64,000 nucleotides of DNA from Moesziomyces globuligerus (taxonomy: Eukaryota; Basidiomycota; Ustilaginomycetes; Ustilaginales; Ustilaginaceae), in assembly GCA_030849465.1 (NCBI GenBank), contig JARVLF010000015.1, positions 806,001 to 870,000 on the forward strand, given 5' to 3'. Within the stretch, counting starts at the first letter, position 1; the number at the start of each line of letters is the position of its first letter. Below the pieces are notes generated by a model. The model searched no databases and was not told the origin of the DNA. It saw only the letters and a list, made by a program, of their open reading frames with translations. Made by a program: the position numbers and the translations under genes. Below, one piece after another: positions 51,505 to 64,000 of the stretch.

Positions 51505-53778
51505 TCAGGAGCTGTGCGAATGCTGGCTCTCGCCGAGCGCGACCCAGCTGGTGCCGAGCGGCGAGTCGGTGGCGCCGTCACGGTCTTCGCTCTCGGAAGC
51601 GTGGGCCGAATGCTGATGAAACGCGGGCGAGTGTGCCGTACGGCTGCTGGCGCCGCTGCTGCTCGCAGGGCCCATCCACGGTTCCCGAGCGTACGAAGCC
51701 TGCACGGCGCCCATCCGGCTGCCTGTCGCAGTCTCGCCCAGCGCTGCGTTGGACGCCGACAGATCGGCGTGCGAGGCGTGCACCTGGCGCGCCGATCCAA
51801 AGTATGGGCTGTGCGCGTGCGACGCACCACTCTCCTCCTCGGCATACACGTCCGCGTCCGCATCGTTGTCGCCGTACGCCGACGAAGGCACGCTGCTGGG
51901 AATGCCCGACCCAGCGCCCGAAGAGCGCTCGCTCTCGGGCAGACTCTGCACGTCCGAGTCACGGATTTCGTAGCCTGCGGCTGCCGAGCGTCTCAGATCG
52001 GCATTCGTCCTCAGCAGCGACGCTCGCGAATGTGCTGCCGATGCAGGGCCGGGTCCGGGACCGCTGACCGGTCGCCCGGGTCCTTTGGCAGCACTCGAGG
52101 TCTTGCCCCAGGTCCAGGGCAAGAAGGCGTGCTCCGCACGTCCAATGATTCCGGCTCTGCGGAGGGAGAGCTGTCTCCTGAGAGCAAGGGCAAAGTCGAC
52201 GAGGCTGGTGGGCACGATGGTCATGAGTACCTGGCTCACCGTCAACCAGTAAGCGGAGAAGGTGTAGGTGCCAACCGTGTAGCTAGGACGCAGTCGTCGC
52301 TTGGTGCTGAGCAAGAGATCCGAAACCTTGTTCAGTACGGGCGCTGACGTGGGCGATCTGTAGTGCCACAGCGATCCGAGCGAGGACGACGGCGATCTGC
52401 CGAAGCTCGGACGAGAAGGCGAATGCATCGAAGAGCTGGCGCTCATGGAGCTCGCCGACGGCTCGGCAAGCGTGGCACTCGAGCCCTGAGCAGGTTCTCC
52501 CCAGACCGAGCCTGCATTGACTTCGACCATGGTGACGCGCACGTCCCTCTGCTTAAGATTAGAGCGGGAATTGGAGGCGCGCCTGGCGGAGGCGCCGGTA
52601 GCTGTCGAGCTGCTCAGGCCGGGCGGCAGCTTGCTGTTGCTTGCCGTCTTGGAGTGGAACGAGTCCTCCTCGCACTCGCGTCGGAGCGATTGAACGCCGG
52701 CAGCCACGCCTTGGGCGATGACCGAGTACATGGCCTGGCGGGGCAGAGCGGTGCGAGAAGCAGGGCTGGAGACCAGAGTGACGATCGTGGCGGGCTCCAT
52801 CTCGGGCGTGTCCTCGGCGCGGTTGGGCAGCGCCCTGAGCATGGGAACAAGTGCGCCCAGCACGCACAAGCTTGCGACCACGTGGCGCTCGAGCAGCTCG
52901 GAGGAGGGGGATGGTGCGAGCTTGGAGACGGGCACACCAAGGGAGGAGGTGGAGGTGGAAGACGACATGCTACGCGATGCAGCGAGATCGTCCTCGGGAG
53001 CGACGAAGCTGAGCGCATTGATGACACCCGCAATGCTGATGTTTTCGCCTGGTCGTGCGTAAGGGTCACCTGCACTGGTGAGCGGGTAGCGAAGGCTCAA
53101 GGCAGCTGACAGAGCGCGAACGAAAGGCTGGAGCGAGCTGGAGGGTTCGGCAACATCAAAGATGAGCGCTTTGACGTAGCCGCGTGAGCTGGGTGGGATA
53201 AGGTTCTCGAACTGTGCAAGGGACGCCGAGGACGACACCGAGGCGAGGACGACGAAGCCTTGGCTCGAGAAGTGGAGGGCGAGCGAGCGACCGAGAGGCG
53301 TGTCGGCGCCGAGAACGATGACTGCCTCGCGGCGTACGCCGTTCTTGAGGCGTACCTGGCGAATGCGTCGGCGTCCAACCACCTGCTTGCGGCCGAGGTA
53401 GGGCAGCGCGATGAAACCAGCTCGGTACGCGTAGGATGTGCCGAGGCCGACGATGATAAGGCCGCTGGCCAGGCTGAGCGACGAGCGATGCCTGCGCGTC
53501 CAGGCTTGAATGAGCTCGAGATTGGTGGTTGGTGGAGGAGGAGGGAGCGCGGGAGGCGGCGGGGGGATGGGCGAAACGAGCTCGGTGACTCTTCCTGTGA
53601 GGCCCTCGAACGAGGGGAAGGGGGGAAGGTCGGGGATGGGTGGACCGTACTTGTTGAGCTGCTCGTAGAGGAGCTGGTAGTACTCTTGCACGGAGACCGA
53701 CACCTTGTGCGGGAGCTCCTGCAGGTTGCGCGGCAGGTTCTCCTCGATGAAGTTTTCGAGATCGGTGAGCGAAGGCAT
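51505..53778 (-). CDS. DUF1776-like fungal protein with SDR-type Rossmann motif
   Basis: The 757-residue protein starts with a conserved-looking helix (MPSLTDLENFIEENLPRNLQ, then QEYYQLLYEQLNKYGPPIPD). A Pro-rich linker follows, then a single membrane helix at about 100-118 (SLSLASGLIIVGLGTSYAYR). A short-chain-dehydrogenase-like nucleotide fold begins AVIVLGADTPLGRSLALHFS near 152-171, with later blocks IAGVINALSFV, VATIVTLVSSPAS and AMYSVIAQGVAAGVQSLRRE. The Tyr-x3-Lys catalytic pair of active SDRs is not evident, so activity is doubtful. The long C-terminal tail is Ser-rich and disordered. I place it in the fungal DUF1776 group by architecture; this is from memory and needs a profile search. 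Confidence 0.7.
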   Translation of the reverse strand: MPSLTDLENFIEENLPRNLQELPHKVSVSVQEYYQLLYEQLNKYGPPIPDLPPFPSFEGLTGRVTELVSPIPPPPPALPPPPPTTNLELIQAWTRRHRSSLSLASGLIIVGLGTSYAYRAGFIALPYLGRKQVVGRRRIRQVRLKNGVRREAVIVLGADTPLGRSLALHFSSQGFVVLASVSSSASLAQFENLIPPSSRGYVKALIFDVAEPSSSLQPFVRALSAALSLRYPLTSAGDPYARPGENISIAGVINALSFVAPEDDLAASRSMSSSTSTSSLGVPVSKLAPSPSSELLERHVVASLCVLGALVPMLRALPNRAEDTPEMEPATIVTLVSSPASRTALPRQAMYSVIAQGVAAGVQSLRRECEEDSFHSKTASNSKLPPGLSSSTATGASARRASNSRSNLKQRDVRVTMVEVNAGSVWGEPAQGSSATLAEPSASSMSASSSMHSPSRPSFGRSPSSSLGSLWHYRSPTSAPVLNKVSDLLLSTKRRLRPSYTVGTYTFSAYWLTVSQVLMTIVPTSLVDFALALRRQLSLRRAGIIGRAEHAFLPWTWGKTSSAAKGPGRPVSGPGPGPASAAHSRASLLRTNADLRRSAAAGYEIRDSDVQSLPESERSSGAGSGIPSSVPSSAYGDNDADADVYAEEESGASHAHSPYFGSARQVHASHADLSASNAALGETATGSRMGAVQASYAREPWMGPASSSGASSRTAHSPAFHQHSAHASESEDRDGATDSPLGTSWVALGESQHSHSS

Positions 53779-54983
53779 GGCGGCGATCTAGTGGAGCCGG
53801 AGCTCGCTACTGATGCATGTGCAGGGAAAGCAGAGGATGCAGTGGAGCGAGGGAGCGAGGGAGAGATGCGGAAGGGATGGACAGGCAGTCGTCGGGATGG
53901 GATGATGTGGGTCGATAGAAACCAGATCCACGCACGGCCGCAAGATGGAGAGGGCAGCGAGGGGCAGGGGCGAGGGGAGCGTCGAGTCGTGAGTGGAGGA
54001 TGCAGCTGCGTGCATGCTCTCGAGCTTTTTTCAGCTCTGACGCGCGCCCAAGCAACCCTGCATGGCCAGTGAGATTGGCGATGTCGGGCGCGGGCGCGGC
54101 GGCGGTTGCGGCCACGGCCACTGGCTCTCTCAGATCGCTCGCCAGTCTGTGGGCAAAGAGGGGCGAGACGCGCAAGAGGTGCCACCTACGGCGATAACGT
54201 GCTCGCGCTGAGCCGCTTTCAAGGGCGGAGGGTCCGCAGCGAGTGCGAGGGCCAATCCAGGGTCCTTGCATCCCGCCGCCACAGCTGAGCCCAGACTGGC
54301 GGTTCAGCGGGACTCAGAGCCAGTGCCGGATGAGCGAGCGCTGGGAGCGCGCGCGCGCGCACTCTGGATCGAAGCGACCGTGTGACTGCGGCCAAAAATG
54401 CTCAGCCCCTCCACTCGACGCAGCTCTCCCAACATCACAGCTCCCGCAAACAGCACACGACTCAACCTTTCGGCACTTGGCCAGTGTCACTCGGCGTTCT
54501 CCAGCATGCTCGCAGAGGCGCCTTTTGGCCCCCATGGATCGCCGCTCAGCTGGCCCCGAGGCTTTACTGGCCTCAGAACTGGATCCCGCTATGCACACAG
54601 GGTCCATCCCACCCGAATTCCCCAGGCTGCAGCACGATAAGTGAGGGAGCCCAAGCGCACAACGTGCGGCTAGCGGCCGTTCCGCACATGTCGAACGGCC
54701 CCACCAACGGCCCCACCAACGGCCACTCACCCCAAACGTGAAGCCACTCGAAGATAAAATCACATGCGCGGTCACCGGCTCAGCAAATCACACAAGAGAC
54801 GATGGGAGAGAGCACAAAGCTTGAGTCTATTTGAGAGCCACAACGAGGTATGAACACAATGACCAAAATTACAACGAGAACGATGAAAAGCATCGAGAGA
54901 GATTTTGAGCCAACACTCCAACGGCTGACCGGCTAACGCAACTGCCGTGGAGCATCTCAGAGGGGCGACGGTATCGTGCCGAG
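53779..54983. other. Intergenic between DUF1776-like gene and DBP2 3' end
   Basis: The 1.2 kb hold the promoter of the minus-strand gene at 53778 and the 3' region of DBP2. A short direct repeat, CGGCCCCACCAA, occurs in tandem at about 54698-54721, followed by a partial third copy. A CG run (GCGCGCGCGCGC) lies at about 54349-54360. No gene supported. Confidence 0.5.
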
Positions 54984-59633
<4,650 letters not shown>

Positions 59634-59685
59634 CTGCAAGACCTGCAAGACCTGCAAGACCTGCAAGACCTGCAAGACCTGCAAG
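59634..59685. repeat. 9-bp minisatellite upstream of BIO2
   Basis: The unit CTGCAAGAC is repeated about 5.8 times without mismatch (59634-59685), ending 155 bp before the BIO2 start codon. It lies in the likely promoter or 5' leader. Copy number is probably variable between strains. Confidence 0.95.
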
Positions 59686-59840
59686 CTCAGCCTGGCCCGG
59701 ATATCTATCCAAGCCAACAACGCTGGCCGAGCCCGCGCCAACTCAGCGTTCAGCCTTGGCTACCTTCTCTCTTCCGACCTCGACATCCCTCCTCGATTCC
59801 GTGTCGGTCGCCCCTCGTTCCCTCATAGAATCCACACAGC

Positions 59841-61118
59841 ATGTCGCTTCTTCGACAGACCGCTTCCGGCCAGCTCGGGCGTCCGCTCGCGGGCATGATG
59901 GCCGCGTCGGCTCGCCAGTGCGCCCAGCCTCTTCTCCGCTCCACAGCCGCTCCCGCTTCGCGTCGTGGACGAGCCACAGCCGTCGACCCAGCCGACCCTG
60001 CGGCTAACGGCATTGCCTCGTCGTCGGCCTCGGCGGTGGGTGCGGCGTCTGTCGCCAAGGAGGGCGCCATCCGTCACAACTGGTCGCGAGCAGAGGTGCA
60101 GCACATCTACGACTCGCCGCTGCTCGAGCTCGTCTTCCGCTCGGCCAACGTCCACCGCATGCACCACCCAGTCAACCGTGTCCAGCTCTGCACGCTCATG
60201 AACATCAAGGAGGGCGGCTGCTCCGAAGACTGCGGCTACTGCTCCCAATCCAGCAAGTACGAGACGCCCTCCAACGCCTCCAAGCTCGAGGACCTCGAGA
60301 CCGTGCTCACCGAGGCTCGCAAGGCCAAGGCCAACGGCAGCACGCGCTTCTGCATGGGCGCCGCCTGGAGGGAGGTCGGCGGCCGCAAGCGTGGCTTCAA
60401 CCGCATCCTCGACATGGTCCGAGAGATCCGCGGCATGGGTATGGAGGTCTGCACCACCCTCGGCATGCTTTCGCCCGAACAGGCCAAGCAGCTCAAGGAG
60501 GCCGGTCTCACCGCCTACAACCACAACCTCGACACTTCCCGCGAGTACTACGGCAAGGTCGTCACCACCCGCTCCTACGACGACCGCATCGGCACCATCG
60601 CCAACGTCCGCGAGGCCGGCATCTCGGTCTGCTCGGGCGGCATTCTGGGCCTCGGCGAGGAGCACGAGGACCGCGTCGGTCTCATCTGGGAGATGAGCAC
60701 ACTTCCCGAGCATCCCGAGAGCTTCCCCGTCAACGCGCTCGTGGCCATCCCCGGTACGCCCATGGAGAACAACAAGCCCATCAGCTTCCAGGACATGCTC
60801 CGCACCGTCGCTACGGCCCGCATCGTCCTCCCCGGCTCCATCATCCGCCTCGCTGCTGGCCGTCACCTCTTCACCGAATCCGAACAGGCCATGGCCTTCC
60901 TCGCCGGTGCCAATGCCATCTTCACTGGCGAGCGCATGCTCACCACCCCGACTTCGTCCTGGGACGACGACAAGTCCATGCTCTCCCGCTGGGGTCTCCG
61001 TGGCATGGAGAGCTTCGAGGACAAGACCATGGCTCCCCACCAACCTGCCCCTGACACGCTTGCTGTCGACGAGCGCCGCGCAAAGGCCCAGGCCAGCCAA
61101 GCCTTCCAGAGCGCCTAG
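59841..61118 (+). CDS. BIO2: Biotin synthase (radical SAM)
   Basis: The 425-residue enzyme has an N-terminal mitochondrial-type presequence (MSLLRQTASGQLGRPLAGMM). The radical-SAM cluster site is C127-x3-C131-x2-C134 in GGCSEDCGYCSQSSKY. Further blocks are RFCMGAAWREVGGRKRGFNR, MEVCTTLGMLSPEQAKQLKE, AYNHNLDTSREYYGKVVTTR, VCSGGILGLGE, PVNALVAIPGTPMENN and IRLAAGRHLF, which include the ligands of the second (2Fe-2S) cluster. It inserts sulfur into dethiobiotin in mitochondria. Length and motif order match fungal Bio2. A 9-bp tandem repeat lies just upstream. The other biotin genes are not in this window. Confidence 0.97.
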   Translation: MSLLRQTASGQLGRPLAGMMAASARQCAQPLLRSTAAPASRRGRATAVDPADPAANGIASSSASAVGAASVAKEGAIRHNWSRAEVQHIYDSPLLELVFRSANVHRMHHPVNRVQLCTLMNIKEGGCSEDCGYCSQSSKYETPSNASKLEDLETVLTEARKAKANGSTRFCMGAAWREVGGRKRGFNRILDMVREIRGMGMEVCTTLGMLSPEQAKQLKEAGLTAYNHNLDTSREYYGKVVTTRSYDDRIGTIANVREAGISVCSGGILGLGEEHEDRVGLIWEMSTLPEHPESFPVNALVAIPGTPMENNKPISFQDMLRTVATARIVLPGSIIRLAAGRHLFTESEQAMAFLAGANAIFTGERMLTTPTSSWDDDKSMLSRWGLRGMESFEDKTMAPHQPAPDTLAVDERRAKAQASQAFQSA

Positions 61119-61424
61119 ATCCCCGCTCAAGCAGGAAAAAAAAAAGAAATGACCATTCCCTTGCTTTATCTCCTCCTCTTACACGTTGGGCGCATGACTT
61201 GTGCTCGCAAAACGACAAATGTCTTCATGTGGCTGAGGTCATGCCCTCGGACGGGCAAGGGAAACTTCGAATCTCGAGTGAATATTAGCGGAGAGCGTAG
61301 ACTACAGAGCGGAAAGAGATCGAGACGGAGCGGAAAGCAAAACTGATCGGCACAGGTCCAATGAATCACGGGCGCATATCAGGGGGCGAGGCTGACTGTC
61401 GTTCAGGAAGCTGCGGGGACGATC
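61119..61424. other. Convergent 3' spacer
   Basis: About 300 bp between the ends of BIO2 and the zinc-cluster gene. An A-rich run follows the BIO2 stop (about 61135-61148). Nothing else recognised. Confidence 0.5.
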
Positions 61425-64000
61425 CTAGGTCATGTTTGCGGAGCGGAGCAGGTCCTGGATGACGGCGATTTCACGGTCCATGGTATCCCATGCGTAGCCG
61501 AGTTGGGAGAGGCCCTCGACGATTGCGTCGACCTCGTTCTTCTTGGAGCTGTGCGTGTAGGGGCCTAGGTTGAGATGGTGCATCTCCTCGAGCTGACGGA
61601 GCACCTCTGTCTGTGCGCTTGCCGAGGGATCGTTGTGCGACCCAGCCGAGGTCGTGCGCGGTCTAGCGTCCTGCGGCGCATCAGGCGATGCGAATGTCCC
61701 GGCCAGATGCTGCTTCTGGAGTGCCTGCGGATCGACGTACCCAGGCGCATCCGGTGGCGACGCGCTCGAGCCCGAGCCATCGCCACTCGCCGAGGCGGAG
61801 CGCCCATGCATGCGGCTTGCCACCTGCTCGTCCGAGACGCTGGGGATCTTGGCGAGGAACTGCGCGACGGGGAAGAGCTGCTTCATCAGCGGCCCGCCCG
61901 TCTGCAAGATGCCGAGCGGCAGCAGGATGCGGATCAGCCGCGCCGTCTTGCGGCACGACGCGATCGCCCGCTGCATGCTCTTGTCGAAGAGCGCCTTGAG
62001 CGCCGAGGCGACGATCCGGTCCTCCTCCGAAACCGCGCTCTCCCCGCCCAGCGAGTGGCTGAGCGTCGCCATGAACGCCGCATTTGCTCGGTGACGCTCG
62101 CCCAGAGACCGGAACATGGCTAGGTAGAGCAACGAGCCGCACAGCTTGGTGCCCGTGACCCAGCCCAGCGGCCGGAAGGGCTGCAGGCTGTCCATCGTCG
62201 ACCACGCCTTGGACGCGCAGCGGTCGAAGAAGAGCATGAGCGAGTCGAGGCTGTTCCACACGGCGCCGCATGCGCGCTCGAGCTTTCGCAGCTCTGCGAG
62301 CGAGGGCCTCGCCGCAAAGCGTGCCGCGCACGGGACCGGGACCATCGACGAGCCCGCAGGTCGCTGCCAGGAAGGGATCGAGGGCGTGTGGCCATCGGCA
62401 GGATCGATATGCGTCGCCATGAACCTCGAGAGCGCACCCATCTGCACCATGGTCATGATGACAAACGTCAAGCCCATCTCGCCGGAAAGCACCATCTCGC
62501 CCTTCCTCGGGCTCTCGACAGAGACGGCGTCCCTGCGAAACGAGGCCTGTCCGATCACCTCGATTGCTCGGTCCGTCTTGAGCCACGCCTTGCGTCGGTT
62601 GAGCCCCGAGGTGATCGAGTCGCGACACCACGTGGTGAGGAAGATGCGGTGCGACTGCATCGTGCTCAGCATGTGCTCGACCGCATTTCGATCCGTCTCG
62701 TCGACCACGAGCTTCGTCGTCATGCCCAGCTTCTCGGCATGGTCGCAGGCAATGTCCGCAAACGAGTGCGCCTGGATGCCATCCACATTGTCGAGCAGAG
62801 GCGCGAGCAGACACAGAATCTGCACTCCCTCGACGCTCGGCTTCTTCATGATGTCGTACTTGTGCACCAAGGAGAGGGCGTGGTTGAGCAGCGCGTGGCA
62901 GAAGGGCTTGCGTGCCTTGCCACGACGGAGATTGTGCTCGAGATCGCCTGGGCGGTAGAGTCGTATCAGGCTTTCGCTGCGGGACGAGATCCAGGATCGC
63001 GGGCTGAGTCGATTGGCATCGGACGTTGAAGGCTCAGGGGCAGCAGGGTCGTCTTCAGACGCCCGGGTCGTCGCGCTTCCACCGCCTCCTTTGGCAAGCG
63101 TCTTGGCGCGCTTGGTCTGGATGTAGCTGTCGGTGCACTTGATGCGCTTGTCCTCGCACCTGCTGCAACCGATCCCCTCCGGACGCTCGGTGATATCGCA
63201 CCTCACCCTTCGCAGGCGGCAGGTATCGCACGCAACGCCCTGTTTGCGCTTGGGACGCTTCAGGCTCGGCTTGGCACCGTCTGCGCCGGCACCTTGGAGC
63301 GATGCAGCGGGCTGAACGACGCCGTTGTCATCGACCTCGAGAAGGCGGGTAGAGTCCAGATCCTTAAAGTCAGGGCCGAAAGCGATGGGCGCATCGGTGT
63401 AGTGAGCGGCCCATGCATGGAGAACAGCTAGCAAGGTCTCGGTAGTGCCGGGCGTGGCGATCATGCTCTCCCTCGAATCCGGCCACGTGTTCGAATAGAT
63501 GCCCTGCACATCAGGGATGCAGGATGGGAGACCCTCAGCCTCAGAGCCGCCATTGGCCATGATCGACATCTTGCGAGGATCGCCGTTTGCCAGATTGAAG
63601 GTCTTGCTGAAATGGGCGAAATCGATCACGGGCGCTTGCATGTGGCAGACAGCGAAGAAGCAGTTGAGCAGCTGCAGCGAGAGAGACCCGGCCATGACGC
63701 GATCAGTGATGCGCACTTCGGCGCCTCGAAGCTCGGTGAGAGCGCGGATCAAGATGCTGGAGGCGTTGATGCGTTCGACGGCAGGCCGCAGCGCAGACGC
63801 TTCATTAGCAGAGGCACCGTGCAGCATGCGAGCTTGCTCGATGCGCTTTCCCGAGCGACTAGGGCGAGGATACCTGCGCGACGGAGGAGCATGGGTCTTT
63901 GTGCAGACAAAACCCTTGTCCTCGCATCGAGTGCAGCGGATATGGTGAATCGCCGTACCCGTGCTTGTAGTCCTCTGCATTTCGAGCAGGGCAGTCTCGG
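61425..64000 (-). CDS. Zinc-cluster transcription regulator with a second, partial cluster; cut by right edge
   Basis: The frame is open to the window edge; the first visible Met is at 63980 (851 residues), preceded in frame by ETALLE. A complete Zn2Cys6 cluster is at C251, C254, C261, C272, C275 and C282 (ACDTCRLRRVRC, GCSRCEDKRIKC), preceded by basic KRPKRKQG. Residues 16-26 (CTRCEDKGFVC) repeat the second half of such a cluster, so a first cluster probably begins beyond the edge. Between them lies a stretch (SLSLQLLNCFFAVCHMQAPV; LLAVLHAWAAHYTDAPIAFG) resembling the start of a fungal regulator domain, continued after the cluster (LLNHALSLVHKYDIMKKPSV). Target genes unknown; stop at 61425. 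Confidence 0.82.
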   Translation of the reverse strand, partial: ETALLEMQRTTSTGTAIHHIRCTRCEDKGFVCTKTHAPPSRRYPRPSRSGKRIEQARMLHGASANEASALRPAVERINASSILIRALTELRGAEVRITDRVMAGSLSLQLLNCFFAVCHMQAPVIDFAHFSKTFNLANGDPRKMSIMANGGSEAEGLPSCIPDVQGIYSNTWPDSRESMIATPGTTETLLAVLHAWAAHYTDAPIAFGPDFKDLDSTRLLEVDDNGVVQPAASLQGAGADGAKPSLKRPKRKQGVACDTCRLRRVRCDITERPEGIGCSRCEDKRIKCTDSYIQTKRAKTLAKGGGGSATTRASEDDPAAPEPSTSDANRLSPRSWISSRSESLIRLYRPGDLEHNLRRGKARKPFCHALLNHALSLVHKYDIMKKPSVEGVQILCLLAPLLDNVDGIQAHSFADIACDHAEKLGMTTKLVVDETDRNAVEHMLSTMQSHRIFLTTWCRDSITSGLNRRKAWLKTDRAIEVIGQASFRRDAVSVESPRKGEMVLSGEMGLTFVIMTMVQMGALSRFMATHIDPADGHTPSIPSWQRPAGSSMVPVPCAARFAARPSLAELRKLERACGAVWNSLDSLMLFFDRCASKAWSTMDSLQPFRPLGWVTGTKLCGSLLYLAMFRSLGERHRANAAFMATLSHSLGGESAVSEEDRIVASALKALFDKSMQRAIASCRKTARLIRILLPLGILQTGGPLMKQLFPVAQFLAKIPSVSDEQVASRMHGRSASASGDGSGSSASPPDAPGYVDPQALQKQHLAGTFASPDAPQDARPRTTSAGSHNDPSASAQTEVLRQLEEMHHLNLGPYTHSSKKNEVDAIVEGLSQLGYAWDTMDREIAVIQDLLRSANMT

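Noticed and set aside
48873..51962. 1029-codon open frame on the minus strand across asparagine synthetase
   Set aside because: It is the complement of a strongly biased gene; C/G-rich third positions remove stops on the opposite strand. The product is Gly/Val/Asp/Arg-rich with no motif.

Overview
This window looks like nuclear DNA of a smut fungus (Ustilaginales, Ustilago/Sporisorium type). The evidence is long, mostly intronless reading frames with a strong preference for G or C at third codon positions. The encoded proteins are purely eukaryotic and fungal in character: Zn2Cys6 regulators, Cdc42, Pex12, the SF3a large subunit, a GPI-anchored macrophage-activating-glycoprotein-like protein and a DUF1776-like protein. 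Species cannot be fixed from sequence alone. I see no tRNA, rRNA, CRISPR array, transposase or prophage; the region reads as ordinary chromosomal housekeeping territory.

Layout, left to right. A gene leaves the left edge on the minus strand (start at 169). A LisH/CTLH/CRA protein (1146-2729, or to 2910 if a terminal intron is used) converges with PWP1. PWP1 and RPF2, both 60S ribosome-assembly factors, diverge from one 438-bp promoter that carries a perfect 12-bp palindrome. An S28 secreted serine peptidase and CDC42 follow on the minus strand. After an unusually long 4-kb gene-free stretch come SIP5 and PEX12 (plus), then UBP14 and an uncharacterised signal-peptide plus seven-helix membrane protein (minus). 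Next are a 1139-residue zinc-cluster regulator (plus), TRM5 and GPI12 (minus), a disordered coiled-coil protein (plus), TRP2 (minus), the SF3a1/PRP21 splicing factor (plus), a small conserved-looking membrane-type protein with a frame anomaly (plus), APN1 (minus), a GPI-anchored secreted glycoprotein (plus), IPI3 (minus), asparagine synthetase (plus), a DUF1776-like Rossmann protein (minus), DBP2 (minus), BIO2 (plus), and a zinc-cluster regulator that runs off the right edge (minus).

The most notable object is DBP2. The helicase gene is split by a 1641-nt intron, a 21-nt micro-exon and an 81-nt intron, inside the segment between helicase motifs V and VI. An unusually long DBP2 intron with autoregulatory function is established in budding yeast, so this is probably a conserved regulatory device with an added micro-exon. 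Other points of interest are the two zinc-cluster proteins with non-canonical cluster architecture, the 7-helix receptor-like protein, and Gcn4-type sites upstream of the amino-acid genes. Four genes here (PWP1, RPF2, IPI3, DBP2) serve ribosome assembly, but apart from the PWP1/RPF2 pair they are not adjacent.
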